The notes under the pieces were generated by a model, which worked only from the letters and a program-made list of their open reading frames with translations, searched no databases and had not been told where the DNA came from. Positions 54,299-63,779 of a stretch of 64,000 bases of DNA are shown in pieces. Origin of the DNA: Microbacterium festucae (lineage in GTDB: Bacteria > Actinomycetota > Actinomycetes > Actinomycetales > Microbacteriaceae). Location of the stretch: contig NZ_JAOEFC010000002.1 in the NCBI RefSeq assembly GCF_025421715.1, positions 620,001 through 684,000 of the forward strand, given 5' to 3'. A program made the position numbers and the translations under genes. Each line of letters opens with the position of its first letter. The stretch's first letter is position 1.

Positions 54299-54331
54299 GC
54301 ACCGTTCCCTCGGCGGTGAGGTGTTCTCTCG
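54265..54331. terminator. long two-part hairpin with a stop codon in its loop
   Basis: Outer arms CGAGAGAACA (54265-54274) and TGTTCTCTCG (54322-54331); inner arms CGCCGAGGGAACGG (54281-54294) and CCGTTCCCTCGGCG (54302-54315), both perfect. The 7-nt loop gtgagca holds the TGA of the AbiEi-like gene. It lies 47 nt from the convergent gcvP stop and can serve both sides. Confidence 0.85.
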
Positions 54332-54377
54332 CGGCCGGGGCGGCCCGCGGCCGGGGGCCCGGGGCGACGCGCGGGGG

Positions 54378-57236
54378 CTAGGCGAACGCCTCGGGGGGCG
54401 GGCAGGCGCAGACCAGGTTGCGGTCGCCGTAGGCGTTGTCGATGCGGCGCACGGGGGGCCAGTACTTCGTGCGCACGAGCGATCCGACGGGGTAGACGGC
54501 GCGCTCACGGCTGTAGGCGTGGGTCCACTCGCCGACGATGACGGCCTCGGCGGTGTGCGGGGCGGCCACGAGGGGGTTGTCGGATGCCGACCACTCCCCC
54601 GCCGCGACGGCGTCGGCCTCGGCGCGGATGGCGACCATCGCGTCGATGAACCGCTCGATCTCGCCGATGTCCTCCGACTCGGTGGGCTCGACCATGAGGG
54701 TGCCGGCCACTGGGAACGACATCGTGGGCGCGTGGAACCCGTAGTCGATGAGGCGCTTGGCGACATCGTCGACGGTGATGCCCGTGGCATCCTTCAGCGG
54801 CCGCAGGTCGAGGATGCACTCGTGCGCGACGAGCCCGCCCTCCCCCGCGTACAGCACCGGGTAGTGCTCGCGCAGGCGCACCGCGATGTAGTTGGCCGCC
54901 AGCACCGCCGCGCCGGTGGCCTGGCGCAGCCCCTCGGCGCCCATCATGCGCACGTACGCCCACGAGATGGGCAGGATGGATGCCGAGCCGTAGGGCGCGG
55001 CGGAGATCGGGCCGCCGTCGAAGGTGAAGCCGCCCGCGTGCTCGGCCCGCTGGGCGAGCGGATGCGAGGGCAGGAAGGGCGCCAGGTGCGCCTTGGCCGC
55101 CACCGGCCCCACGCCCGGGCCGCCGCCGCCGTGCGGGATGGCGAAGGTCTTGTGCAGGTTGAGGTGCGACACGTCGCCGCCGAGGTCGCCGAAGCGGGCG
55201 TAGCCGAGCAGGGCGTTGAGGTTCGCCCCGTCGACGTACACCTGGCCGCCGGCCTCGTGCACGGCCTCGGTGATCTCGAGCACATCGTGCTCGTAGACGC
55301 CGTGGGTGGACGGGTAGGTGATCATCAGCGCCGACAGCGCGTCGGCGTGGGCGGCGATCTTGGCTCGCAGGTCGTCGAGGTCGACGTTGCCGGCCTCGTC
55401 GCACGCGACGACGACGACCTTCATCCCCGCCAGCACCGCGGATGCCGCGTTGGTGCCGTGCGCCGACGACGGGATGAGGCACACCTCGCGGTGCAGGTCG
55501 CCGCGGGAGTGGTGGTAGCCGCGGATGGCGAGGAGCCCGGCGAGCTCGCCCTGCGAGCCGGCGTTGGGCTGCAGCGAGACCGCGTCGTACCCGGTGACCT
55601 CGGCCAGCCACGACTCCAGCTGCTCGATCATCACGAGGTAGCCGGCGACGTCGTCTGCCGGCGCGAACGGGTGCACCCGCGAGAACTCGGGCCACGACAC
55701 CGCGGCCATCTCGGTGGCGGCGTTGAGCTTCATCGTGCACGAGCCGAGCGGGATCATGCCGCGGTCCAGCGCGTAGTCGCGGTCGGCGAGCTGCTTGAGG
55801 TAGCGCATCATCGCCGTCTCGGACCGGTGTGTGTTGAACACCGGATGCGTGAGGAACTCGTCTTCGCGGCGCAGCACCGCCGGCACCGCCGAGAGGCCCT
55901 CGGCGAAGCCGAACACCCGCTGCGGGGCCCCGCCGAACACCTGCGCGAGGGCGTGGAGCTCGGCGATCGTCGTGGTCTCGTCGACCGAGACACCCACCGA
56001 GTCGTTGTCGCGGAACCACAGCTGGAACCCGCGCTCGCGCGCCACGGCGATGACCGCCTCTGCCCGGCCGGGCGTGCGCACGACGATCGTGTCGAAGAAC
56101 GCGTCGTGCAGCACCTCGCCGTCGGCGGCGACGATCCAGTCGCGCAGCAGCGCCGCCTTGCCGGCGACCTCCGCGGCGATCGCGGTGAGCCCGTCGGGGC
56201 CGTGGTAGACGGCGTACATCGAGGCCATGACGGCCAGCAGCACCTGCGCAGTGCAGATGTTCGAGGTGGCCTTCTCGCGGCGGATGTGCTGCTCGCGCGT
56301 CTGCAGCGAAAGGCGGTAGGCGGGCCGGCCGGCGGCATCCTGCGACACGCCCACCAGGCGCCCCGGCAGCTGCCGCTCGAGTCCGCTGCGCACTGCCATG
56401 TAGCCGGCGTGCGGACCGCCGAAGCCCAGCGGCACGCCGAAGCGCTGTGTGGTGCCCACCGCGATGTCGGCCCCGAGCGAGCCGGGCGAGCGCAGGTGGG
56501 TGAGGGCCAGCAGGTCGGCGGCGACGACCACCAGGCCGCCCTGCGCCTGCACCGCGGCGATGACCGCCGACGGGTCCCAGATGCGGCCCGTCGCGCCCGG
56601 GTACTGCACGAACGCGCCGAACACGTCGGCGGGCACCTCGGCGCCGCCGGCGAGGTCGGTCTCGACGAGCTCGATGCCCAGCGCCGCGGCCCGGTGCGCG
56701 AGCAGCGCCTTGGTCTGCGGGAACGCGTCGGCGTCGACGAGGAACACGGCCGAGCGCGACCTGGAGGCCCGCCGTGCGACCAGCATCCCCTCGACGACCG
56801 CCGTGGACTCGTCGAGCATCGAGGCGTTGGCCGTCGCGAGCCCGGTGAGGTCGGTGACCATCGTCTGGAAGTTGATGAGCGCCTCGAGCCGGCCCTGCGA
56901 GATCTCGGGCTGGTAGGGCGTGTACGCGGTGTACCACGACGGGTTCTCGAGCACGTTGCGCTGGATCACCGACGGGGTGAGCGTGTCGTAGTAGCCGAGG
57001 CCGATCATGGCGCGGGCCGGGCGGTTGAGCGCCGCGATGCCGCGCAGCTCGGCCAGCGTCTCGGCCTCGGTGGCCGCCGGCGGCAGCACGGATGCGGTGC
57101 TCTCGCGCACGTGGATGGATGCCGGCACGGCGCCCCCGACGAGCGCGTCGACGCTGTCGTGGCCGAGTGCGTCGAGCATGCGCCGCTGGGCGGCCTCGTC
57201 GGTGCCGATGTGGCGGGTGGTGAATGCGCCGGTCAT
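54378..57236 (-). CDS. gcvP: glycine dehydrogenase (decarboxylating), P protein
   Basis: PLP enzyme that decarboxylates glycine and passes the aminomethyl group to the lipoyl arm of GcvH. A 952-residue single chain (fused alpha/beta form). The PLP lysine lies in [17 protein letters not shown] near residue 695, with [10 protein letters not shown] just before it and the N-terminal [20 protein letters not shown]. The C-terminus ends in the usual [12 protein letters not shown]. The ATG overlaps the gcvH stop (ATGA). It is the last gene of the riboswitch operon. Confidence 0.97.
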   Translation of the reverse strand: MTGAFTTRHIGTDEAAQRRMLDALGHDSVDALVGGAVPASIHVRESTASVLPPAATEAETLAELRGIAALNRPARAMIGLGYYDTLTPSVIQRNVLENPSWYTAYTPYQPEISQGRLEALINFQTMVTDLTGLATANASMLDESTAVVEGMLVARRASRSRSAVFLVDADAFPQTKALLAHRAAALGIELVETDLAGGAEVPADVFGAFVQYPGATGRIWDPSAVIAAVQAQGGLVVVAADLLALTHLRSPGSLGADIAVGTTQRFGVPLGFGGPHAGYMAVRSGLERQLPGRLVGVSQDAAGRPAYRLSLQTREQHIRREKATSNICTAQVLLAVMASMYAVYHGPDGLTAIAAEVAGKAALLRDWIVAADGEVLHDAFFDTIVVRTPGRAEAVIAVARERGFQLWFRDNDSVGVSVDETTTIAELHALAQVFGGAPQRVFGFAEGLSAVPAVLRREDEFLTHPVFNTHRSETAMMRYLKQLADRDYALDRGMIPLGSCTMKLNAATEMAAVSWPEFSRVHPFAPADDVAGYLVMIEQLESWLAEVTGYDAVSLQPNAGSQGELAGLLAIRGYHHSRGDLHREVCLIPSSAHGTNAASAVLAGMKVVVVACDEAGNVDLDDLRAKIAAHADALSALMITYPSTHGVYEHDVLEITEAVHEAGGQVYVDGANLNALLGYARFGDLGGDVSHLNLHKTFAIPHGGGGPGVGPVAAKAHLAPFLPSHPLAQRAEHAGGFTFDGGPISAAPYGSASILPISWAYVRMMGAEGLRQATGAAVLAANYIAVRLREHYPVLYAGEGGLVAHECILDLRPLKDATGITVDDVAKRLIDYGFHAPTMSFPVAGTLMVEPTESEDIGEIERFIDAMVAIRAEADAVAAGEWSASDNPLVAAPHTAEAVIVGEWTHAYSRERAVYPVGSLVRTKYWPPVRRIDNAYGDRNLVCACPPPEAFA

Positions 57237-57616
57237 GCGTCGCTTCCGGTGAGCGCCTCGTAGGCGGCGCGGTCGAGCAGGGCCTCGACGTCGGCGGGGT
57301 CGACGCGGATTTTCAGCAGCCAGCCGGCGCCGAACGGATCGGAGTTGACCACGGCGGGGTCGGCGTCGGCGTCGGCGTTGGTCTCGACGACCTCGCCGTC
57401 CAGCGGCGCGAACAGTTCGCCGACCGACTTGGTCGACTCGATCTCACCGCAGACCGCGCCGGCGGTGGTCGCCGTGCCCGCGGCGGGGAGGTCGACATAG
57501 ACGATGTCGCCGAGCTTGTCGGCGGCGTAGTCGGTGATGCCGACCGTGGCGATGTCGCCGTCGAGGGCGACCCACTCGTGCTCGGCGGTGTACTTGAGGC
57601 TGGTGAGATCGGTCAT
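57233..57616 (-). CDS. gcvH: glycine cleavage system H protein
   Basis: A 127-residue lipoyl carrier that shuttles intermediates between GcvP, GcvT and the lipoamide dehydrogenase. The lipoylated lysine is Lys63 in [16 protein letters not shown] near the N-terminus is the family start. It overlaps gcvT upstream and gcvP downstream by 4 nt each, so all three are coupled. Confidence 0.97.
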   Translation of the reverse strand: MTDLTSLKYTAEHEWVALDGDIATVGITDYAADKLGDIVYVDLPAAGTATTAGAVCGEIESTKSVGELFAPLDGEVVETNADADADPAVVNSDPFGAGWLLKIRVDPADVEALLDRAAYEALTGSDA

Positions 57617-58749
57617 GTCGTCCTCCGGTAAAAGGGCAGGGTGGTCACGGTCACGGGAAGTCTGGTGCCCCGCACATCGACGAACAGCTCCCCGCCGGAT
57701 GCCGCGTGGGCGGGGTCGACGTAGGCCATGGCGATGGGGTGGCCGAGGGTGGGGCTGAGGGCGCCGCTGGTGACCTCGCCGATCGCGTGGTCGTCGTCGG
57801 CGGTGGCGTGCACGGCATAGCCGGCGCGGGCGGCGCGCTTGCCGGCGCCGGCGAGGGCGACGAGCACGCGGGCCTCGGCGGGGGCGGCGGCCAGCGCCGC
57901 CTTGCCGACGAAGTCGGGCTTGTCGGCGACGACGACGCGGCCGAGGCCGGCCTGGGCGGGGGTGGTCTGCAGCGACAGCTCGTGCCCGTAGAGGGGCATG
58001 CCGGCCTCGAGGCGCAGCGTGTCGCGCGCGGCGAGACCGGCGGCGACGAGCCCGTGGGGCGCCCCCGCGGCGAGCACCCTCTGCCAGAGCGCGTCGGCCA
58101 GGCCCACCGGGACGAGCAGCTCGAAGCCGTCCTCACCGGTGTAGCCGGTGCGCGCCAGCAGCAGCGGCTGCCCCGCGAAGGTGGCACCGGCCCAGGCGTA
58201 GTAGCGCTGCTGCTCCCACGGCACCGTCACGTCGGTGATCTCGGGGATGCCGGCGAGGATCGCCTGCGCGGCGGGGCCCTGCACGGCGATCAGCGCGTAG
58301 TCGTCGGTGACGTCGACCACCCGGGCGTCGTGCGCGGCGGCGCGCTCGGCGAAGGCAGCCGCCACGGCCGCACGCCCGCCCGCGTTCGAGATGACGAGGT
58401 AGCTGTGCTCGGCGAGCCGGTAGACGATGACGTCGTCGACGATGCCGCCGTCGGTCGACAGCAGCAGCGAGTACTTCGCCTTGCCCACCGGCAGAGCCGA
58501 CAGCCGGCCGGCGAGGGCGACGTCGAGGAAGGCGCCGGCCCCGGCGCCGTCGACGGTGAACTCGGCCATGTGCGAGATGTCGAACAGGCCGGCGGCGCCG
58601 CGCACCGCGTGGTGCTCGGCGAGGTCGGAGGTGTAGCGCACCGGCATGAGCCAGCCGCCGAAGTCGGTGAACGAGGCGCCGAGGGCCTCGTGCTGCGGGT
58701 GCAGGGGGCTCTGACGCGGGGCCGCGCCGGTGTTCTCTGTCTCGCTCAT
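57613..58749 (-). CDS. gcvT: aminomethyltransferase, T protein
   Basis: Transfers the C1 unit from aminomethyl-GcvH to tetrahydrofolate and frees ammonia. 378 residues: [16 protein letters not shown] near 29, FDISHMAEF near 57, [15 protein letters not shown] near 92 and [13 protein letters not shown] near 200 are the folate-binding family motifs. The ATG lies 10 nt after the sdaA stop with AGGAGA at good spacing. Confidence 0.97.
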   Translation of the reverse strand: MSETENTGAAPRQSPLHPQHEALGASFTDFGGWLMPVRYTSDLAEHHAVRGAAGLFDISHMAEFTVDGAGAGAFLDVALAGRLSALPVGKAKYSLLLSTDGGIVDDVIVYRLAEHSYLVISNAGGRAAVAAAFAERAAAHDARVVDVTDDYALIAVQGPAAQAILAGIPEITDVTVPWEQQRYYAWAGATFAGQPLLLARTGYTGEDGFELLVPVGLADALWQRVLAAGAPHGLVAAGLAARDTLRLEAGMPLYGHELSLQTTPAQAGLGRVVVADKPDFVGKAALAAAPAEARVLVALAGAGKRAARAGYAVHATADDDHAIGEVTSGALSPTLGHPIAMAYVDPAHAASGGELFVDVRGTRLPVTVTTLPFYRRTT

Positions 58750-58759
58750 GCGGATCTCC

Positions 58760-60196
58760 TCAGCATTCCACCACGTTGACGGCCAGGCCGCCCAGCGCGG
58801 TCTCCTTGTACTTGTCGCTCATGTCGCGCCCGGTCTGACGCATGGTCTCGATCACCGTGTCCAGCGACACGAAGTGGGTGCCGTCGCCCCACAGGGCCAT
58901 CTTGGCCGCGTTGATCGCCTTGCCCGCGGCGATCGCGTTGCGCTCGATGCACGGGATCTGCACGAGTCCGCCGACGGGGTCGCAGGTGAGCCCGAGGTTG
59001 TGCTCCATGGCGATCTCGGCGGCGTTCTCGATCTGCTCGGGCGTGCCCCCGAGCACGGCGGCCAGCGCCCCGGCGGCCATCGACGATGCCGAGCCGACCT
59101 CGCCCTGGCATCCGACCTCGGCACCCGAGATCGACGCGCGCGTCTTGTAGAGGGAGCCGATGGCGGCGGCGGTGAGCAGGAACTCGACGGCGATGTCGTC
59201 GCGCCGGGTCTGGGCGTCGGCGGCGGCATCCGCGTCGTCGGCGCCCGGGGCGGCCGACGACGCGGCGGTGTAGTGCTGGGCGTAGTGGAGCACGGCGGGG
59301 ATGATGCCCGCCGCACCGTTGGTGGGCGCGGTGACGACCCGGCCGCCGGCGGCGTTCTCCTCGTTGACGGCCAGCGCCACGAGGTTCACCCATTCCTGCG
59401 AGAAGGCGGCCGAGCGGTCGGGGTCTTGCGCGAGCAGCTTCTCGTGCCACGCGGGGGCGCGGCGGCGCACCTCGAGGCCGCCCGGCAGGGTGCCGGTGGC
59501 CGCGATCCCCGCCGCGACGCACTCGTCCATGGCGTCGCGGATGGCGAGGATGCCGGTGCGCACGGCATCCGGGGTGCGGCGGGCCTGCTCGTTGCGGGCC
59601 ATCAGCTCGGCGATGCCCGCACCCTCGGCGCGGCACGCGTCCAGCAGCTCCACGGCCGAGCCGAACGGATGCGGCACCGGGGTGGCGTCGACGGCGACCG
59701 CCTCGTCGCCCTCGCGGGCGATGAACCCGCCGCCGAGGGAGAAGTACCGCGCGGAGTCGACGACGGCGCCGTCGGCGTCGCGCACCGTGAAGCACATCGC
59801 GTTGGTGTGGCGCTCGAACACCGTGGCGGGTTCGCGCACGATGTCGGCGACGCGGAAGGGCACGTGCGGGCCGCCGGCGAGGGCGACCGTGCCCTCCTGC
59901 TCGATGCGGGCCGCGCGGGTGGCCACCTCGGGGGCGCGTACGCGGTCGGGTCGGCAGCCCTCGAGCCCGAGCAGCACGGCGGTGAAGGTGCCGTGGCCCT
60001 GCCCGGTCGCGGCGAGCGAGCCGTAGAGGGTGACCTCGAGAGCGGTGACGCGGGCGAGGTCGGCGCCGAGGCGCGCGACGAAGTCGGCGGCGGCGCGCAT
60101 GGGGCCGACGGTGTGCGAGCTCGACGGCCCGATCCCGATGGTGAACAGATCGAACACCCCGATGTAGGGCGGGGGCCCGAGAGACACGTCATGCAT
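58760..60196 (-). CDS. sdaA: L-serine ammonia-lyase (Fe-S)
   Basis: Converts serine to pyruvate and ammonia. 478 residues, the single-chain two-domain [4Fe-4S] type: an N-terminal beta domain ([20 protein letters not shown]) and a C-terminal alpha domain whose cluster Cys residues are seen in [13 protein letters not shown] (near 354), [19 protein letters not shown] (near 395-410) and possibly the final Cys. It is the first gene behind the glycine riboswitch, so serine made from glycine can be drained to pyruvate. Ribosome binding site AGGAG six bases before the ATG. Confidence 0.96.
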   Translation of the reverse strand: MHDVSLGPPPYIGVFDLFTIGIGPSSSHTVGPMRAAADFVARLGADLARVTALEVTLYGSLAATGQGHGTFTAVLLGLEGCRPDRVRAPEVATRAARIEQEGTVALAGGPHVPFRVADIVREPATVFERHTNAMCFTVRDADGAVVDSARYFSLGGGFIAREGDEAVAVDATPVPHPFGSAVELLDACRAEGAGIAELMARNEQARRTPDAVRTGILAIRDAMDECVAAGIAATGTLPGGLEVRRRAPAWHEKLLAQDPDRSAAFSQEWVNLVALAVNEENAAGGRVVTAPTNGAAGIIPAVLHYAQHYTAASSAAPGADDADAAADAQTRRDDIAVEFLLTAAAIGSLYKTRASISGAEVGCQGEVGSASSMAAGALAAVLGGTPEQIENAAEIAMEHNLGLTCDPVGGLVQIPCIERNAIAAGKAINAAKMALWGDGTHFVSLDTVIETMRQTGRDMSDKYKETALGGLAVNVVEC

Positions 60197-60237
60197 GAGG
60201 AACTCCTGTCTGGCACCCCGGACGGGATGCGGCGAGT

Positions 60238-60412
60238 TCCTCCCGCTCTGTCATTGGCCTGAGAGTTTCCACGCGGCGCACCGCGCTTGCCCCGTCGGCG
60301 GGCGCCGAAGCACCGCTTTCCAGAGTGACCTGCCGCCACGGTACGTGGGCCTGAGAGATTCCGGGAGGGGTTGCTCCTACGGCACACCGCGCTGCGGCGG
60401 TGTTCTCCCGTG
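60238..60412 (-). promoter_or_regulatory. tandem glycine riboswitch
   Basis: On the minus strand two glycine aptamers lie in tandem. The distal one (about 60331-60412) has GGGAGAACACCG, TAGGAGCAA and AATCTCTCAGGCCC; the proximal one (about 60245-60330) has GGGGCAAGCGCGG, AAACTCTCAGGCCAATGACA and a closing GAGCGGGAGG. CTCTCAGG is the hallmark core. It sits in the sdaA leader, about 45 nt before the ATG. Glycine binding should switch the sdaA-gcvTHP operon on, as for known members. Confidence 0.94.
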
Positions 60413-60444
60413 ACGGGTGAGACGGTCTGTTCGATTGTGCTGCG

Positions 60445-60450
60445 AGTCTA
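60445..60450 (-). promoter_or_regulatory. -10 element TAGACT of the riboswitch operon
   Basis: Minus-strand TAGACT, predicting a start near 60438, about 26 nt before the first aptamer. It lies only 12 nt past the stop of the MarP-like gene. Confidence 0.6.
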
Positions 60451-60461
60451 GCGGCTCGTCG

Positions 60462-61640
60462 TCAGCCCGTGCAGCGACCGGTCGACACGCTCGGGCCCTG
60501 CGACGAGGCCGACGACAGGGCGGGGGCGAGCTCGGCGACGGTCATCGCGTAGCCGCGGCCCTCGCCCTCGGCGCCGCGGGCGAACACGACCCCGGCCACC
60601 TCGCCGGCGGCGGTCAACAGCGGTCCGCCCGAATTGCCCGGCTGCACGTTCGCAGCGAGGGCGTAGACCTCGCGCGGCGACGAGCCCGAGTCGTAGATGT
60701 CGGGCACCGGCACCGTGCCCTCCGAGAGCACGTCGGCGCCGATGCTCGTGAACGGCCCGCCGAGCGGGTAGCCTTGCACGGCTGCGCGGGCGCCCGGGGT
60801 GAGGGAGTCCGACAGCGGCAGGGCCCGGGCGGCGAGCGAGCCGACGGCGATCACGGCGAGGTCGTCGACGGGGTCGAAGTAGACCACGCGGCCCTCGGCG
60901 GCGGTGCGGCCGGGAAGCTCGACCACCGGCTCGTCGACACCGGCCACGACATGCGCGTTGGTGACGACGAGGTCGTCGGCCACGACGAAGCCCGACCCGG
61001 TGAGAGAGATGCCGCAGGCGTAGGCGGTGCCGCTGATGCGCGCCACCGAGGCGGCCGCCTCTTGCAGCGCAGGATCGTCGAGGGCGATCGGGGGTGCGGT
61101 GGGGGCCTGTTCGACGTCGAAGAGCGCGCCGAGAGTGGGGATGCCCTCGTCGACCACGAGCGCGCGCAGCTGCGCGAGGGCGGTGTCCATCGGCGGCGGG
61201 GTGAGGTCGTCGATCCAGCCGAGCACCTTCGACGAGCCGACCGCCGTCGAGATGAGTGGCGTGCCCGTCGCCGAGACCGACTGGCCGACCATGAGGAGCA
61301 CGAGGGCGGCGGCCACCGTGCTGGCACCGGCGCCGAGGGCCCGGTCGAGCCAGCTGAGCTTGACCTTGTCGACGCCGCGGCGCAGCGTGGCGCCGATCGC
61401 CGATCCGAGCGCGCCGCCCAGCAGCACCAGGGCCACGGTGGCACCGATCGTCGCCGCGCCCCGCCAGGCGGCATCCGGCACCAGCGGACCCACGAGGGGC
61501 ACGAGCCATACCGCGAGGAACGCGCCGACGACGAGGCCCGCGATCGTGCCGATGCTCGCGACGAAACCGCGGCCCAGACCGATCGCGAATGCGACGATCA
61601 GCGCTGCCACGACGATGACGTCGACCACGAACACGGGCAC
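60462..61640 (-). CDS. MarP-like membrane serine protease
   Basis: A 392-residue protein like mycobacterial MarP (Rv3671c): four N-terminal membrane helices of the CvpA/colicin-V-production type (about 5-130), then a periplasmic trypsin-like protease (about 195-380). The triad is visible: His in VVTNAHVVAG (near 228), Asp in DPVDDLAVIAV (near 258) and Ser in VQPGNSGGPL (near 337). Two Cys (in AYACGIS and the C-terminal GRCTG) could form the redox-control disulfide known in MarP. A role in envelope or acid/oxidative stress is inferred from the family. The start GTG is one of several closely spaced. Confidence 0.9.
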   Translation of the reverse strand: MPVFVVDVIVVAALIVAFAIGLGRGFVASIGTIAGLVVGAFLAVWLVPLVGPLVPDAAWRGAATIGATVALVLLGGALGSAIGATLRRGVDKVKLSWLDRALGAGASTVAAALVLLMVGQSVSATGTPLISTAVGSSKVLGWIDDLTPPPMDTALAQLRALVVDEGIPTLGALFDVEQAPTAPPIALDDPALQEAAASVARISGTAYACGISLTGSGFVVADDLVVTNAHVVAGVDEPVVELPGRTAAEGRVVYFDPVDDLAVIAVGSLAARALPLSDSLTPGARAAVQGYPLGGPFTSIGADVLSEGTVPVPDIYDSGSSPREVYALAANVQPGNSGGPLLTAAGEVAGVVFARGAEGEGRGYAMTVAELAPALSSASSQGPSVSTGRCTG

Positions 61641-61650
61641 CTCCGCGATC

Positions 61651-61656
61651 AGGCTA
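61651..61656 (-). promoter_or_regulatory. -10 element TAGCCT of the MarP-like gene
   Basis: Minus-strand TAGCCT, ten bases, GTG 61640; the transcript would have a leader of only a few bases. Confidence 0.5.
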
Positions 61657-61695
61657 CGGCCGGCAGCTATGAGAACCCCGCACGGCGCCCCCGGG

Positions 61696-61725
61696 TTGCA
61701 GTTCGTGTCGGGATGACAATAAGAT
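61696..61725 (+). promoter_or_regulatory. promoter of the nrtR-nadA-nadB operon
   Basis: TTGCAG (61696-61701), 18-bp spacer, TAAGAT (61720-61725). The start would lie near 61732. The -10 is overlapped by the candidate NrtR operator. Confidence 0.6.
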
Positions 61726-61744
61726 GCTTTCCGGAGTTAAAGTC
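61715..61744 (+). promoter_or_regulatory. candidate NrtR operator
   Basis: GACAATAAG, 12 bases, GTTAAAGTC: an imperfect inverted repeat of the form GACWWTAAS/STTAWWGTC that covers the -10 and reaches the start codon of the regulator gene. Its A/T-rich sequence stands out in this GC-rich window. A repressor bound here would block the whole NAD operon. Confidence 0.55.
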
Positions 61745-62437
61745 ATGCAGACACAAACCAGCGCTTCCCCGCCCGAGCCGATCCGCGTCGCCGTGTCGAC
61801 CGTGATCTTCTCGCTGCGCCGCGACGCCGGCGCCGACCGCGCACGGGTGGTGCTCCCCCTCGTGCGCCGCACGCGCGACCCGTTCGAAGGGCGCTGGGCC
61901 CTCCCCGGCGGCTGGCTGCGCGTGGACGAGGACATGGACGCCGCCGCCGCGCGCACCCTCGCCGAGACCACCGGCCTCGCCCCCAGCTACCTCGAGCAGC
62001 TCTACGCGTTCGGCGAGGTCGACCGCTCCCCCAGCCGCGTCGTGTCGATCGTGTACTGGGCGCTCGTGCGCGAAGACGTCTCGCGGGCCGCCGAGCAGGA
62101 GAACGTCGCCTGGTACGACGCGACCACCCACCCGCAGCTCGCCTTCGACCACGACCAGATCGTGCAGTACGCCCTCTGGCGCCTGCGCAACAAGGTCGGC
62201 TACAGCCGCATCGCCCACGGGCTGCTGCCCGCCCTGTTCACCCTCGCCGACCTGCGCGAGGTGTACGAGGCGATCCTCGGGCGCCGCCTCGACCCCGCCA
62301 ACTTCCGGCGCCAGGTCGAGGGCTCGGGCACCATCATCCCCACCGACGAGCACCGCACCGGCAGCCACCGGCCGGCGCGGCTCTACCGCTACAACCACGA
62401 CGTCGAGCTCGCCGACCGCGGGCCGCTGCCCGATTGA
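61745..62437 (+). CDS. nrtR: NrtR-like Nudix transcriptional regulator
   Basis: A 230-residue protein with an N-terminal Nudix-like domain (about 15-145) and a C-terminal winged helix (about 150-225, SRIAHGLLPALFTLADLREVYEAIL, then NFRRQVEGSG). The Nudix box is degenerate: GGWLRVDEDMDAAAARTLAETTG lacks the Arg-Glu...Glu-Glu set, which fits NrtR repressors that sense ADP-ribose rather than hydrolyse it. It stands 16 nt before nadA and probably represses de novo NAD synthesis and itself. The ATG at 61745 has GGAG eight bases upstream; an in-frame ATG at 61724 lies inside the operator. Confidence 0.88.
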   Translation: MQTQTSASPPEPIRVAVSTVIFSLRRDAGADRARVVLPLVRRTRDPFEGRWALPGGWLRVDEDMDAAAARTLAETTGLAPSYLEQLYAFGEVDRSPSRVVSIVYWALVREDVSRAAEQENVAWYDATTHPQLAFDHDQIVQYALWRLRNKVGYSRIAHGLLPALFTLADLREVYEAILGRRLDPANFRRQVEGSGTIIPTDEHRTGSHRPARLYRYNHDVELADRGPLPD

Positions 62438-62453
62438 CCGAAAGCCGAAGCCC

Positions 62454-63779
62454 ATGGCCGCCACCCTCATCACCCTCCAGCCGCGTCCCGCCGACCAGCC
62501 GATCGACCCGAGCGTCGACCACGGCATCCAGGCGATCGTCGCGGGAACCGTCGCCGCCGAGACCTGCAACACCGACCTCGCCGCCGGCCCGTGGGCCTTC
62601 GACGCGCGCCCCGGCTACGGACCGGGCTCGTCGATGGGCGACGTCATCCCCACCGGCGCGCCGCGGCAGGGCGAGCTGCCGGCGGCCTACCGCGACGCGA
62701 GCGAAGCCGAGCTCGACGCCCGCATCCGCGCGGCCAAGGCGGTCCTCGGCGACCGCGTCGTCGTGATGGGCCACCACTACCAGCGCGAAGAGATCATCGT
62801 CCACGCCGACCACACCGGCGACTCCTTCCAGCTGGCGGGCTTCGCGCAGCAGCATCCGGATGCCGAGGCGATCGTCTTCTGCGGCGTGCACTTCATGGCC
62901 GAGACCGCCGACCTGCTCTCGCGACCCGACCAGGCCGTCATCCTCCCCAACCTCGCCGCGGGCTGCTCCATGGCCGACATGGCATCCATCGACGAGGTCG
63001 AGGAGTGCTGGGAGCAGCTGGCCGACGTGTACGGCGACATGGATTCCGTCGACGCCGACGGCCTCGTACCCGTCATCCCCGTGACCTACATGAACTCGTC
63101 GGCGGCGATCAAGGGCTTCGTGGGGCGCCACGGCGGCATCGTGTGCACCTCCTCGAACGCGCGCACCGTGCTGGAGTGGGCGTTTGCGCGCGGCCGGCGG
63201 GTGCTGTTCTTCCCCGATCAGCACCTCGGGCGCAACACCGCCAAGGCGATGGGGGTGCCGCTCGCGCAGATGCCGATGTGGAACCCGCGCAAGCCCCTCG
63301 GCGGCTCCGACGAAGACCAGCTCGCCGACGCGCGCGTCATCCTGTGGCACGGGTTCTGCTCGGTGCACCGCCGCTTCACCGTCGACCAGATCGCCGCCGC
63401 GCGCGCAGAGCACCCGGGCGTGCGGGTGATCGTGCACCCCGAGTGCCCGATGGACGTCGTCGACGCCGCCGACGAGGCAGGATCGACCGACTACATCCGC
63501 AAGGCGATCGCCGCGGCGACCGAGCCGACCGTGTTCGCCGTGGGCACCGAGGTGAACCTCGTGCAGCGCCTGGCCGCCGAGCACCCGCAGCACACGATCT
63601 TCTGCCTCGACCCGGTCGTCTGCCCCTGCTCCACGATGTACCGCATCCACCCCGGCTACCTCGCCTGGGTGCTCGAGGGGCTCGTCGACGGCGAGGTGCG
63701 CAACCGCGTGACGGTGCCCGCCGACGTCGCCGACCCGGCCCGCGTCGCCCTCGAGCGGATGCTGGCGGCACGGCCATGA
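62454..63779 (+). CDS. nadA: quinolinate synthase
   Basis: Condenses iminoaspartate and DHAP to quinolinate. 441 residues, the long NadA form. Substrate-binding VMGHHYQREEIIVHADHTGDS lies near 102-122; the [4Fe-4S] cysteines are in IVFCGVHFMAET (near 142), GIVCTSSNA (near 228) and CLDPVVCPCSTMY (near 385). It overlaps nadB by 4 nt, so the two enzymes of the pathway are coupled. Confidence 0.96.
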   Translation: MAATLITLQPRPADQPIDPSVDHGIQAIVAGTVAAETCNTDLAAGPWAFDARPGYGPGSSMGDVIPTGAPRQGELPAAYRDASEAELDARIRAAKAVLGDRVVVMGHHYQREEIIVHADHTGDSFQLAGFAQQHPDAEAIVFCGVHFMAETADLLSRPDQAVILPNLAAGCSMADMASIDEVEECWEQLADVYGDMDSVDADGLVPVIPVTYMNSSAAIKGFVGRHGGIVCTSSNARTVLEWAFARGRRVLFFPDQHLGRNTAKAMGVPLAQMPMWNPRKPLGGSDEDQLADARVILWHGFCSVHRRFTVDQIAAARAEHPGVRVIVHPECPMDVVDAADEAGSTDYIRKAIAAATEPTVFAVGTEVNLVQRLAAEHPQHTIFCLDPVVCPCSTMYRIHPGYLAWVLEGLVDGEVRNRVTVPADVADPARVALERMLAARP

